Source: Tenericutes bacterium ADurb.Bin239 (GTDB lineage: Bacteria > Bacillota_I > Bacilli_A > RFN20 > CAG-826). Taken from it: DNA of 33,545 nt. The notes below the pieces were generated by a model. The model saw only the letters and a list, made by a program, of their open reading frames with translations. It was not told the origin of the DNA and searched no databases. The DNA is taken from positions 1 through 33,545 of the forward strand of contig MWCB01000016.1 in assembly GCA_002069815.1 (NCBI GenBank), read 5' to 3'. Positions 17,703 to 27,224 of this stretch are shown here, one piece after another. The stretch's first letter is position 1. Each line of letters starts with the position of its first letter. A program made the position numbers and the translations under genes.

Positions 17703-20063
17703 TTACTTAGCAATTATTTCTAACATATACACTTGATGTGGTTGCATTCTTAAACCGATTTTAGCTTCACCGTTTTTGACTGTTGTCACTATCCTTCTTT
17801 CTGTGTTTTGGGAAGAGGTTAGATAAACATCCGCTGTTTCAATGCCGTAATCGCGAAGTGCTTTTAAGATAAAACCTTTGGAAACTACGGCATTCTTAAC
17901 ATTAGTTAAGAAGATAGCAACATTTCCGTCTTTGTTTTTGTAAGCAGCGGTTACAATGTCTTCGACAGTCCACTCACCTTCTAAGGATGCCCTGCCAGTT
18001 GTCGCTATTGAAGTAGCGCTGTAGTTTGGATTTGAATATTCATACGTTGAGTAATCCGTATTTACATCGGGAGCATTTAGCATTTCCCCATAAATCATGT
18101 AATCTTTACCGTATGTGGTGCGCGCTTTCGACAAACGATTAACATAGTCAACCATTTCAAAATTGATTTGAGCCGCACCTGGTAATTTATTAGTGGGAAA
18201 ATATTCATAATTAAATTCATTGATTCCCCCATTAAGTGCAGTATAACCAGCGATGTAATAATAAGCATCGCCTAGTTCATCAAGTGGCACTAAGTATCCA
18301 TCTGTTCTAATCGCACCAAATTCGTGATAGACGCGCTCAAACATTGGAATCTTAATGGCAATGTTATTATCGACCATCCCTCTTATTTCATCGGTCTCCA
18401 TCCAGCCTAATGGCCCACCATTAGCTCTTGCTTGATAGAAATCGACATATGCAAGCGTTTTTTCCGTAATCATTTCGATACCAACCGAATAAAACCCGTT
18501 CAGGTCCGCTAAATCAGATGCGTTTTGGAGTTGTTTATAAAAACCATCTAGAATATTGACTTTCTTGCCATGAGAATGGGCCAAATCAAAACACTCAATC
18601 GGGTGAACAGCGGTAGCAAAAACGTCAAAATACAGCGCGTCAACGTTGTAAGTATCAAAATAACCTTGTTCGGTTTTATTACGATTATCTAGCCAATCTT
18701 CACTTTTAGGACATTGATAATAAAATGGGGTGCCATGAATATAAAACGCTAGTCTATCTTGTCGCGCATTTCTAATTGAATTATCGTAAAACATTTCTAA
18801 AGGGGAAATAGTATTAAATTCAAATACGCTGTAGGCGTGATTGTATTCTCTAACAAGATCAAAATAGTTTTTGTTTTGATAAATAGCAATATTTAAAATA
18901 TCATCTTCAATCCGTGATGCAATCGCGTCATAAGTCGGAATCATATCAACCCACGAAGAAACGTCAGGTCTAAAACCAAAAATTGTTAATCCGGTTTTTT
19001 CAAAAAGTTTTCTATTAATGTCTTGACGGTCTTCGGCCCGACCAATCAATGTAACCCATTTTTGCTCCAGTGCCCAAGTCTTATACCTGCTAGCGGCTTC
19101 TTCCCATTTACCCATAACTAGATTAGCTAAAATGATATCATAATCAAAATTAACAGCGGTTTTGCCGAGATCATCGACATGATGATAAATACTCATCCGC
19201 AGCTCTTCTTCACCAATTCCAGTAAATGTAAAGTTTTTAATATAGTCTTCTTGGTCTTGAGTCATCCAGTAAAAACCGCCTAAGTTTTCACTGTAATAAC
19301 TTCCAAATTGCATTGTCATACCCCAACCAGATGGATAAGTTGACATACTAACGGGATAACCCAAGGGGGATGATTTTCCAATTCCTAATCCATAGACATC
19401 ATTAAAGTTTTGGGTTGGATTTAAGAACTTAAACCCCGTCGCAAATGGTGCGGCATAAACATCTTTTTCTTTATCTCCTAATGTTTTAATTCCTTCAACG
19501 ATTGGATATTCGACGTCCATAACCGAAAGGTCGCCATTGTAAGTCATATTGCTAAGTCTTACTCTAAACTTAACTTCATCGGAATTCTTCGCTAGCGAAA
19601 TAGTACAGGTCGCATCTGCTCTTGAATTAAAAGTGTACACAAATTGAATTGCTTTCTTTTCGGCAGTATTTTCAAGGATTGTCATTACATAATTATCCGA
19701 AAGCAACCCTTGTGAATTTCTGTCCACTAAACTTAATCTAATCGGAGGTGCTTCCGTTGCCCCTTTAACTAAATATAATTTTGATTCTTTGTTGGCAAAT
19801 TCATTAATCGAACCATTGGGATTAAGGACTAATCTTACTCTTTCATTTTCAATCGTTATTAAAGCACCCTCTTCTAGTGAAAGTTCATTTTTCCCATCAA
19901 TAGGAAGTGATGAGGTTCTTATTCGTGAGTTGTCATTAAAATACGAACTCATATTAATAAATTCTTTCATATCTCTCTTGCCTCCGTTTTCGTTACAACT
20001 ACAGATGGAAAAAGCAATCGCGGCTGTCATCAAACAAATGAATAGTGGTTTTTTAATCGTCAT
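17703..20063 (-). CDS. Lipoprotein with glycoside-hydrolase-like TIM barrel (DUF6259-like)
   Basis: A 786-residue exported protein with a hydrophobic signal and a plausible lipobox (ICSC, then NENGG). Residues ~50-330 look like an all-beta sandwich (IENERVRLVLNPNGSINEF), as placed before the barrel in GH31/GH36-type enzymes. Then comes WEEAASRYKTWALEQKW, typical of DUF6259-type proteins, and a barrel with VDALYFDVFA (an aspartate at a strand end, candidate nucleophile), VGIEMITEKTLAYVDFYQAR and YGEMLNAP. A C-terminal beta domain closes the protein (NVAIFLTNVKN). The family name is from memory and the activity unassigned; a surface glycosidase is the simplest reading. It starts two bases after the stop of the upstream gene. 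Confidence 0.65.
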   Translation of the reverse strand: MTIKKPLFICLMTAAIAFSICSCNENGGKRDMKEFINMSSYFNDNSRIRTSSLPIDGKNELSLEEGALITIENERVRLVLNPNGSINEFANKESKLYLVKGATEAPPIRLSLVDRNSQGLLSDNYVMTILENTAEKKAIQFVYTFNSRADATCTISLAKNSDEVKFRVRLSNMTYNGDLSVMDVEYPIVEGIKTLGDKEKDVYAAPFATGFKFLNPTQNFNDVYGLGIGKSSPLGYPVSMSTYPSGWGMTMQFGSYYSENLGGFYWMTQDQEDYIKNFTFTGIGEEELRMSIYHHVDDLGKTAVNFDYDIILANLVMGKWEEAASRYKTWALEQKWVTLIGRAEDRQDINRKLFEKTGLTIFGFRPDVSSWVDMIPTYDAIASRIEDDILNIAIYQNKNYFDLVREYNHAYSVFEFNTISPLEMFYDNSIRNARQDRLAFYIHGTPFYYQCPKSEDWLDNRNKTEQGYFDTYNVDALYFDVFATAVHPIECFDLAHSHGKKVNILDGFYKQLQNASDLADLNGFYSVGIEMITEKTLAYVDFYQARANGGPLGWMETDEIRGMVDNNIAIKIPMFERVYHEFGAIRTDGYLVPLDELGDAYYYIAGYTALNGGINEFNYEYFPTNKLPGAAQINFEMVDYVNRLSKARTTYGKDYMIYGEMLNAPDVNTDYSTYEYSNPNYSATSIATTGRASLEGEWTVEDIVTAAYKNKDGNVAIFLTNVKNAVVSKGFILKALRDYGIETADVYLTSSQNTERRIVTTVKNGEAKIGLRMQPHQVYMLEIIAK

Positions 20064-20065
20064 AA

Positions 20066-22768
20066 TTATACACCCCGCTTCTTTCTTCTAAATACAATGA
20101 TAGTGGTTGATGTTCCAATTGACGCTAAGGCAACTCCACCGATAGAAAGACCAATCATTAATTTGGTGTTATTTGTATCATTTTGGGAAATGCCTGACCC
20201 GCCTACCACAAGATGCAGTGTTGTCTCATATGTTTGGTCTAAGATCGTTGCTCTAATGGTAAGATCCGTCTCACCTTCTTTTTTAGGAAATAGATAACCA
20301 TTTGAATACACACAAATAGAGAAATCATCAAAGAAAAATCTTAAATCAGTATTAAGCTCTTCACGCCTATCACCTTCATATATGGCGTAAACATAAACAG
20401 AATAAATTGATTCAATGTCAAGTGTTGTAACTGTTTCATCAAGGGTGGCAAATAATTGAACAGGATAAACCGCTTGTTTAAGTTCAAAGTCATCAACTTG
20501 CATTCCATAACCAAATTCAGCATCACCCTGAATATGAAGGTTAACTAAATATCGACTCGCAGTTACACAATCAAAGACAATTGATAATTTGCCGTAGGCA
20601 AAACTACCATATGAACAATCAAATTCGCGCGAAATTACATCACCAACTATTTGACCGTCAGCATCAACGGGTGTGGCACTTAATGTACAAAGTCCCCCGT
20701 TTGCAGATAACCGACCTTCAACACCTTCCGCTGCATATCTATTTATATATACGGATAATGCATATTTTCCAGGGGTTAAGTTAACATATTGTCCGATATC
20801 AGCATACGCTGTTTTTGGAACGTGAGCATCCCAGAAAATTGGTGCCATATACCATAAGTTAGCGTACCCACTCCGACGATAAGTATTAGTTTGACCATCA
20901 TCGCCACTACCGCCGCCAGTTCCGCTAAATGACCAGAAACTATGTTCATTTTGAGCTTCAAAGGAACCGTCAATTAGTAAATTGTCAGTATCAACAACCA
21001 AATCCACATAACCAATTCCTATTGAATCGTTATATTGTACAGTAGCGTAAATGCGGCTAGTGCCGCTAGATATACCTAGCACATGGTAGCCGGTTGTTAA
21101 TTCGCGCACAAACACTACTTTTTTATTTTCTGAAACAACTGTTTTGGTCGTTTCATTTTCAAATATATAATTATCATTTTCATCAAACACATCAACATTA
21201 ACGGTTGTGTATGTTGTGGTTGAAATAGCTTGTGCGGTACTTACATCTACTCTTTGAATATGTTTATTAGCGTTAATGTTTGCATCATTAACTACTAAAG
21301 ATAGTTGATTAGTTGTTAGCGTTTTGCCAAAAACTTCTACGTTACATTTAACAGTGGAGTTTCCTTCGGCAAGCGGCACTAAATTGTTGTTTAAATCGGC
21401 AATAAATATTCCAGCGGTACCAAATTCATAATGCGTAGCAACATGATTTTCCATTGGAATAGAAACAAATTCATCATTATCTTTAAATTTGACAGTAATA
21501 TTTGGATTCATATTTTTGCCAGTCTTATAACCCGCATTTATCGCGAGTTTAGCTTCTTCTGGTTCTAAAACTTCCCAAACGCGCACGTCGTCAACGTGGT
21601 AGCCATTAATTTGGCCTTCGTGTTCAATCGCGGTTGTAAATATAACGAGTCTATTTTCAACATAATTGTCAGTAAATAAGACTGCTTGTTTTTCGACCCA
21701 ACTTGTACCAACATCCGTAAATGAAACGCGATCAAGGTTTTTCTTAAACATCGCGGTGTTGTTATCGGTGCCCGAATTAACGCCATTTGAATCTTGGAAA
21801 GTAACGGTTATTGGAGAAGGATTAGCGATCGGATTCCATAACTTAGCAAAAAAACTTACTACATAATATGTATTTTTCTTTAGTGTTAAATCTTGACCAA
21901 TCGCTGGTCTTTCGCCCGCATGCAAACCATTATTACTAAATGTTAAAAACGCGTTCGCGGTTGAACCATTGTTACCCCACCCATTACGGTCAGTTCCTGC
22001 CCACGAGAATGATTTCCATACTTTCATTCTTTCAAATGTCGAATCAACAGGGGATGTCCCTAAATTTTCAAATCCGGGATCATTCACAAATTGAACACTT
22101 TTATCTCCTATTTTACAATCGGTTGGCGCAGTGCTAGAGGTATCAATAAAATCATCAATATTTATTTCTTTTAAAGAAACATCATCTATCAAATAAAAAC
22201 CATCTTTACCAGTGCTCCGACATTGACAATGGATGGCAGCTCTAATTGCGGTTAATTCATTGGTATAAATAAGAATCGATATTTGTTCATATGTGGTCGT
22301 AGTGTCATTATATATATTTTGTGATACCGCTATCCATTTATCGCTTGCTAATGGGTTGCGATAACCAAGGCATAGGTATCCGTTTTCAGCTGGACCGCTT
22401 CGTTTTACATATGCGGACCATAAATAATAAGTATGCGATTTAACGTATACATCCTGCTAAATAGCAGGATAATCATTAACATTAAGGTGCCCATCTTCTG
22501 AATCATATTGGAGTTTAACTGCTCCCCCTAAGCTTCTACATTCATCATTTACTGTCGTTCTTTCAACCATTAAATTAGTGAAATTTGTATCGGAAAAAGT
22601 TTCCACAGTGGTAAATGGGATTAACTCTTGCGAAAAGTCAGTGTTATGTAAACATTCTTCCCCTAACGGCGGATAACTACGTTCTGCTTTAGTCTCTAAA
22701 ACTCTTAAAGAGGCCGGAAAAGATAAAAGAGCAGCAAATAATAATATTGTTCTTTTTATTTTTCGCAT
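20066..22768 (-). pseudogene. Membrane-anchored multi-domain carbohydrate-binding-like protein, interrupted by an in-frame UAG
   Basis: One 900-codon frame runs from ATG 22768 to TAA 20066 but carries a single in-frame TAG at codon 104 (22459-22457). Codons 1-28 encode a signal peptide. Three CBM4/9-like sandwiches (about 35-197, 225-405, 600-767) each contain an I-x-Q start of a strand: I-stop-Q at 103-105, I-G-Q at 290-292 and I-G-Q at 658-660. Bacterial Ig-like segments fill the rest, and a C-terminal helix followed by RRKKRG anchors it to the membrane. GGAGGAAAAATA precedes the ATG, which overlaps the kinase stop by one base. Everything after the UAG is undamaged, so the lesion is recent, is read through, or is a sequence error. 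Without readthrough only a 103-residue secreted fragment is made. Confidence 0.75.
22451..22470. repeat. Perfect 9-2-9 palindrome containing the in-frame UAG
   Basis: ATCCTGCTA and TAGCAGGAT are perfect reverse complements separated by AA. In the mRNA the UAG is the first triplet of the 3' arm, just after the two-base loop. The next codon is CAG, matching the CAR part of the UAG-CAR-YYA readthrough context, but the following GAU does not match YYA. Confidence 0.95.
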
Positions 22769-23688
22769 TATTTTTCCTCCTTATATATATCTAAAACTTC
22801 ATGAAGATTTGGTATTGATTGCGCCGCGCCTTTTCTAGATACAGCAATACTAGAAGCCGTTGCTGCGAATTTCAAAGACTCTTTAATTTCGTATCCATTA
22901 GCTTGGCGATATGCGAGTGCGCCAGTGAATGTGTCGCCAGCACACGTTGTATCAACGACATTAGTAGGAATCGCTGCTTGATATGTTACTTCATTGTTTT
23001 CAATTAAGTATGCTCCGTCTCCACCTAAGGTTACAATTGTAGCTTTTGCTTTTAATTTGCGATGTATTTTAATTAAATCTTTTTCGTTTTTAAATTGTAT
23101 TTTACTTAATAGTAATGCTTCGGTTTCATTCATCACTAATAAATCAACTTCGGCTAATATATTCATATCAAATTCACATACCGGCGAAGGATTCATAATA
23201 ATATACATGCCTAATTTATGAGCGGTATCAATTGCGTTATACAAAGCATTTAAATTAGTTTCTAATTGCGTGATGAATATGTCTCCTTTTTGTGCGTGTT
23301 TTTTTAAAAACGGCGCTATTTTGTCGGCATTATTAAGTAAATTAGCACCTTTGTCCACTAAAACCGCATTATCTTTTTGACTTTCATCGAAGATAATAAA
23401 ACATGTTCCCGATGTTGCCCCTTCTATCTTTTCGATACCACTAGTATCAAGGCCATATTCTTTGATGCTTTTTAACATTATTCTTCCGCTATCATCTTTA
23501 CCAACAGCACCCATTAAATACACATCTTCAACACCAATCTTTTTAGCAGCAATAGCTTGATTAGCGCCTTTACCGCCTAAATTAGAAATCATTCCGTGCC
23601 CACATTTTGATTCACCAAGCAAAGGCATCCTGTCTGTATAAATAACTAAGTCATAATTGATAGATCCTAAAACAAATACTTTCTTCAT
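22768..23688 (-). CDS. Ribokinase-family (PfkB) sugar kinase
   Basis: A 306-residue PfkB carbohydrate kinase. Motif 1 is GGKGANQA (38-45). Motif 2 is DTTCAGDTFTGA, with the catalytic base D252 and anion-hole residues. Length and both motifs are as in ribokinase. It follows the isomerase and epimerase, so the likely substrate is the ketose made by the isomerase (D-ribulose, or D-allulose), phosphorylated at the terminal hydroxyl. Ribokinase itself acts on D-ribose, so substrate choice is inferred from context. It overlaps the epimerase stop by one base and has a strong GGAGG site. Locus knowledge: L-fuculose is normally phosphorylated by an FGGY-family kinase, not by this family. Confidence 0.9.
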   Translation of the reverse strand: MKKVFVLGSINYDLVIYTDRMPLLGESKCGHGMISNLGGKGANQAIAAKKIGVEDVYLMGAVGKDDSGRIMLKSIKEYGLDTSGIEKIEGATSGTCFIIFDESQKDNAVLVDKGANLLNNADKIAPFLKKHAQKGDIFITQLETNLNALYNAIDTAHKLGMYIIMNPSPVCEFDMNILAEVDLLVMNETEALLLSKIQFKNEKDLIKIHRKLKAKATIVTLGGDGAYLIENNEVTYQAAIPTNVVDTTCAGDTFTGALAYRQANGYEIKESLKFAATASSIAVSRKGAAQSIPNLHEVLDIYKEEK

Positions 23689-24353
23689 TATTTAATCGCC
23701 TCCCTAAGTTTATGAATACCCTCTTCAATTGAAAGGTCTTTCCTAAATACACTTGAGGTTCCTGCCACAAAAATATTAGCTCCCTTTTCTCTCATAATTT
23801 TTGCATTTTCAAAACCAACATTCCCATCAACTTCAATCATTACATCTTTACGATTATTTTCATCTAATAGTTTTCTCATGTCCGCTATTTTATTTAATGT
23901 TTCTATAACTAGTTTTTGACCAGCAAAGCCAGGGTTTACTGTCATTACAAGAACAAAATCAATCTTTTTAATGTATGGAATAATTTTACTAGCGGGCGTT
24001 TGCGGTTTAATTGCTAGTCCTGCTTTCGCACCTTTGCTATGAATTAGATCTAGACATTCTTTAATCTTGTCAGTTGATTCAAGATGAATAGACATTAAAT
24101 CGCCTTTTCTTAAATCAAACCAGTTTATTTTTTCTAAAGGATTTACGACCATAAGATGATAATCCAGTGGAATATTACATTTTTCGCGATACTGCTTACT
24201 AATACTATTGCTAAGCATAAAATTAGGCACAAAAACACCATCCATAACATCAATATGGAGATATTCAATACCGTTACGCACAAACGCTTGTAACATTTCT
24301 TCAATATCATAAATTGAAGCACACATCATAGAAGGTGAAATGTTGCTTTTCAT
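23688..24353 (-). CDS. Ribulose-phosphate / allulose-6-phosphate 3-epimerase family protein
   Basis: A 221-residue TIM-barrel epimerase. Metal and catalytic segments are all present: HIDVMDGVFVPN, DYHLMV, VMTVNPGFAGQ, IEVDGN and VAGTSSVF. The N-terminus PSMMCAS and the PGFAGQ form (with Ala) recall E. coli AlsE (D-allulose-6-phosphate) as much as Rpe (D-ribulose-5-phosphate, usually SVNPGFGGQ). The reaction is inversion at C3 of a ketose phosphate, feeding the pentose phosphate pathway or glycolysis. It lies between isomerase and kinase genes with two bases after the isomerase stop and no clear ribosome site, so translation is probably coupled. A housekeeping rpe is not excluded but would be oddly placed. 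Confidence 0.88.
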   Translation of the reverse strand: MKSNISPSMMCASIYDIEEMLQAFVRNGIEYLHIDVMDGVFVPNFMLSNSISKQYREKCNIPLDYHLMVVNPLEKINWFDLRKGDLMSIHLESTDKIKECLDLIHSKGAKAGLAIKPQTPASKIIPYIKKIDFVLVMTVNPGFAGQKLVIETLNKIADMRKLLDENNRKDVMIEVDGNVGFENAKIMREKGANIFVAGTSSVFRKDLSIEEGIHKLREAIK

Positions 24354-24355
24354 AA

Positions 24356-26116
24356 CTATTTGTATAAGGGACCTAAATCACGACAAGCTAAAATATCGCT
24401 GGCGACATTATCACTTTCTCCGTAATACGCCCATACGTGCGGTCTAAATATCCTTTCTTTTTCGATGTTATGCAATGAAACTGGAATTCTTAAAGCGCTT
24501 GCTAGCGCTAAGGCTTCTGTTCCAATGTGACCTGACACTAATGCACAGTGGTTTGCACCCCAATTAGCCATAATTGAATAAACATCCTTAACATTTCCGT
24601 CCCCACTTACTCGTGGCGCAAAGAAGGTTGAAGGCCAGGCGCGATCCGTACGTTTTTCAATTGGATCAGTGATATCTCTTGGAAGATCAACAGTGTGCCC
24701 TTCCACAATTTGTAAAACCGGTCCAATTCCTTTCACTTTATTTAAACGCATCATGGTAACTGGAAGTTCCGCTCTTGTTACATAGTGTGAAGACATTCCC
24801 CCACCTTTAAAATATTCAAGGTTTGCGGGGTGATAAGTTACAGCTTTTAATGTGTTTTTTATATCTTGATCCGTAACTTTCCACCACTCCTTAATAGCAG
24901 GTTTTCCTTTTTCTTTCATCTCTCCCGCCCCATCAAGAGCAGCAGCACCCGAATTATTTAGGTGAATAATTCCGTTTTTAGCTTTGCCCATCAATTCTTT
25001 GCCAGTGACTCTTTTTACTGATTCATTTGACCAATATGTTCTTACATCGGCAAAAATGGTTGCTTTATTAGTAAGAAGTGTCCCAAACATCATTGTTAAT
25101 CCATTCAGTGTATCGTTCTCCGTTGCAAATGGAGTCGGTTGTTTAATGCCGCTCCAATCAAAAGAAGTATTAATGATTGATTCAGCAAAGTCACAATTTG
25201 GTAGCCAATCAGTCCATTGTCTTTGACCTTGGAAACCGCCGACTAAAGCATTTTTACCTAAACTTTCTTCGTAATATCCTTTGTCAGCAAGTTTTTTGTT
25301 GCCATACATTATATCTTTAATAATAATGGCCATCTTTATTGAATATTCCCAATCCTTTTTATATTCTTCTGCAGTATGTCTAAGTTCTTTTGGATTATAA
25401 AAATCTTCGCCTTGCTTAATGTTCTTTTTCACCCATTTCGCGGCAATTTCGTATTCTTTTTCATCAAAGATGTTCTTTTTAATTCTTCGTAAAACTTCAG
25501 TCATATCAACCCATTCCGCTCGCATTCCTAAATACTCTTGTAAAAGCATTGGATCTAAAAGTGAACCAGGAATACCCATTGAAACATTACCGATGGCGAC
25601 ATATGATTTATTTCGCATTTGCGCGACCGCATTAACTACTTTTGCGTAACATATTAACTTTTCTTTGACATCGTCCGTAACTGTATCATCATCCATGTCT
25701 TGTACTTCTTTACCGTAGATTGAAAACGCTGGTAGTCCTCTTTCAGCGTAAGCCGACATAATACACGCTAAATAGACTGCGCCTGGTCTTTCGGTACAGT
25801 TTGTGCCCCACACTGCTTTAATTGTATGTGGATTCAAATCCATTGTTTCGGTCCCAAAACAAAATATTGGGGTCACTGATAATGAACCTGTCACTCCTAA
25901 TCTTGCAAATTCTTCATCAACCGCACTTGCTTCAGCCGCGTTTGTAATTGTTGTTTTAGAAATAACAACTTCAATTGGCTTACCTGCTAAATCAAAAACA
26001 TTTTCTTGAATGATTTTTTTAGCTTGGGCCGCCATTTGCCGACATTTTTCTTCAATTTTATAACGAACGCTATCTCGTCCGTCATTAACCATCCTAATTC
26101 CAATAATTGTTTTCAT
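24356..26116 (-). CDS. fucI: L-fucose / D-arabinose isomerase
   Basis: A 586-residue FucI-family isomerase aligning end to end with the E. coli enzyme, including the shared C-terminus GPLYK. The Mn2+/catalytic residues (E. coli E337, D361, H528) correspond to E333 in ATENDTLNG, D357 in FADVRTYW and H523 in NWGANH. Also diagnostic are GGFQGQRQWTD, SFDWSG and NNSGAAALDG. These enzymes interconvert L-fucose/L-fuculose and equally D-arabinose/D-ribulose, and some convert D-altrose to D-allulose. The absence of a fuculokinase/aldolase pair nearby and the presence of GH172 favour D-arabinose here. It starts directly at the GH172 stop with a GGAGGAAAAATAA leader. Confidence 0.95.
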   Translation of the reverse strand: MKTIIGIRMVNDGRDSVRYKIEEKCRQMAAQAKKIIQENVFDLAGKPIEVVISKTTITNAAEASAVDEEFARLGVTGSLSVTPIFCFGTETMDLNPHTIKAVWGTNCTERPGAVYLACIMSAYAERGLPAFSIYGKEVQDMDDDTVTDDVKEKLICYAKVVNAVAQMRNKSYVAIGNVSMGIPGSLLDPMLLQEYLGMRAEWVDMTEVLRRIKKNIFDEKEYEIAAKWVKKNIKQGEDFYNPKELRHTAEEYKKDWEYSIKMAIIIKDIMYGNKKLADKGYYEESLGKNALVGGFQGQRQWTDWLPNCDFAESIINTSFDWSGIKQPTPFATENDTLNGLTMMFGTLLTNKATIFADVRTYWSNESVKRVTGKELMGKAKNGIIHLNNSGAAALDGAGEMKEKGKPAIKEWWKVTDQDIKNTLKAVTYHPANLEYFKGGGMSSHYVTRAELPVTMMRLNKVKGIGPVLQIVEGHTVDLPRDITDPIEKRTDRAWPSTFFAPRVSGDGNVKDVYSIMANWGANHCALVSGHIGTEALALASALRIPVSLHNIEKERIFRPHVWAYYGESDNVASDILACRDLGPLYK

Positions 26117-27205
26117 TTATTTTTCCTCCGGTACATAATCGTATCTTTTTTCCTTTTCCTCTAATTTAGGAAATTTAATATGTGGTTCTTTTTGATAATA
26201 AAACGCTACTGATTTTATATCTGCGTCACGATGTTGATATTTTTTAAAATCTTCTCTCCATCCAATTGCATCAACCGTAACTCTAATATCTTTTTTAAAT
26301 CCAATTGCGTCAACAATATGGAAACGATGCATAGAGAATCGTTTTGGTTTCGTTTTAACTTCAGCGAGTGATAATCCTAAGTAAGGTGTTTGATATAAGA
26401 TTTCATCAGATCCAGGAATAATACCATAAGCTCCAAAATTCCAAGCACCACCAAAATAATCTTCCGTTCCGTTATCACAGATTGTTGGATATTTTTTATC
26501 ACCATCAAGGTAGAATTTAACTTCTCCTTCACCCCACCATCTATCGTGGAGTTCGCTCCACGCTAAATAAGTGCCAACATACACACCTTCACCCTTCACC
26601 CCATCTAAAATAGTATGAACTGGATATTCAGGGGTCGTTAAAGTGTGACGATATTGCGCATGAAAATAACCGACATCGTCATCAACTTTTTCTTCAGTAA
26701 AGGTAATCTTATAGGCGACGATCCACGTCATATCATCACCTTGATTTTCAAGTTCAATTCTAAATCCTTTTCGAAAAGGCATTTCAAAATAAGAATTAAG
26801 TCCCCGATGCGGGGCCACCGCAATTGGTAAAGAATTAACAAGATGCGGATGCGCATCATGGCCCATACAAAAGAACATACCTAGTGGACATTCAACTGAC
26901 GGTTCTTTTTCATCGTCCCAATAGATTCTTAATACTAATTCTGAGTATTTACGTCTATCGCTAGTGAGGAAGATATGTTTAATAATTCCGCTTCCTTCAT
27001 AGTTAGCGAGAACTCGAGTACTATTAGCCTCAATTCTTACAAACGGACAAACTTTATACCCTTCTTCTACACAATTTTTAGAGAAAAATAATTCAGGATC
27101 TTGCGGATTTATTTTAGCCATCGCTCCTTTTCCTTTTTCGCCTGTTGGATTTTCGGCTGATATCATGCGTGTTACAATGCCTGTTTTTTTGAATAATTCT
27201 TTCAT
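26117..27205 (-). CDS. GH172-family (DUF2961) glycosidase, cytoplasmic
   Basis: A 362-residue DUF2961/GH172 protein. Hallmarks are GSGIIKHIFLTSD, PSVECPLGMFF, AWSELHDRWWGEGEVKFYLD and NGTEDYFGGAWNF; the glutamates in WGEGE and GTEDY are the likely catalytic pair. Characterised GH172 enzymes include exo-D-arabinofuranosidases and difructose-anhydride/alpha-D-fructofuranosidase enzymes. No signal peptide is present, so it would act on imported oligosaccharides. The frame is open to 27286, but that overlaps the permease gene; the ATG at 27205 follows the permease TAG by 19 bases and has AGAAAGGAA upstream. Close coupling to fucI, a kinase and an epimerase suggests D-arabinofuranosides as substrate. 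Confidence 0.88.
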   Translation of the reverse strand: MKELFKKTGIVTRMISAENPTGEKGKGAMAKINPQDPELFFSKNCVEEGYKVCPFVRIEANSTRVLANYEGSGIIKHIFLTSDRRKYSELVLRIYWDDEKEPSVECPLGMFFCMGHDAHPHLVNSLPIAVAPHRGLNSYFEMPFRKGFRIELENQGDDMTWIVAYKITFTEEKVDDDVGYFHAQYRHTLTTPEYPVHTILDGVKGEGVYVGTYLAWSELHDRWWGEGEVKFYLDGDKKYPTICDNGTEDYFGGAWNFGAYGIIPGSDEILYQTPYLGLSLAEVKTKPKRFSMHRFHIVDAIGFKKDIRVTVDAIGWREDFKKYQHRDADIKSVAFYYQKEPHIKFPKLEEKEKRYDYVPEEK

Positions 27206-27224
27206 CTTCTTCTTTAATTCCTTT

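Noticed and set aside
20066-22768. UAG or UGA reassigned to an amino acid as a general genetic code
   Set aside because: TAG ends V-ATPase A, B, C and E, fucI and the MalG-type permease gene, and TGA ends the first V-ATPase gene, so both are normal stops here.
24356-26116. Plain L-fucose pathway
   Set aside because: No fuculokinase of the FGGY family and no fuculose-phosphate aldolase are present, while an epimerase and a ribokinase-type kinase are. It remains possible only if those genes lie elsewhere.
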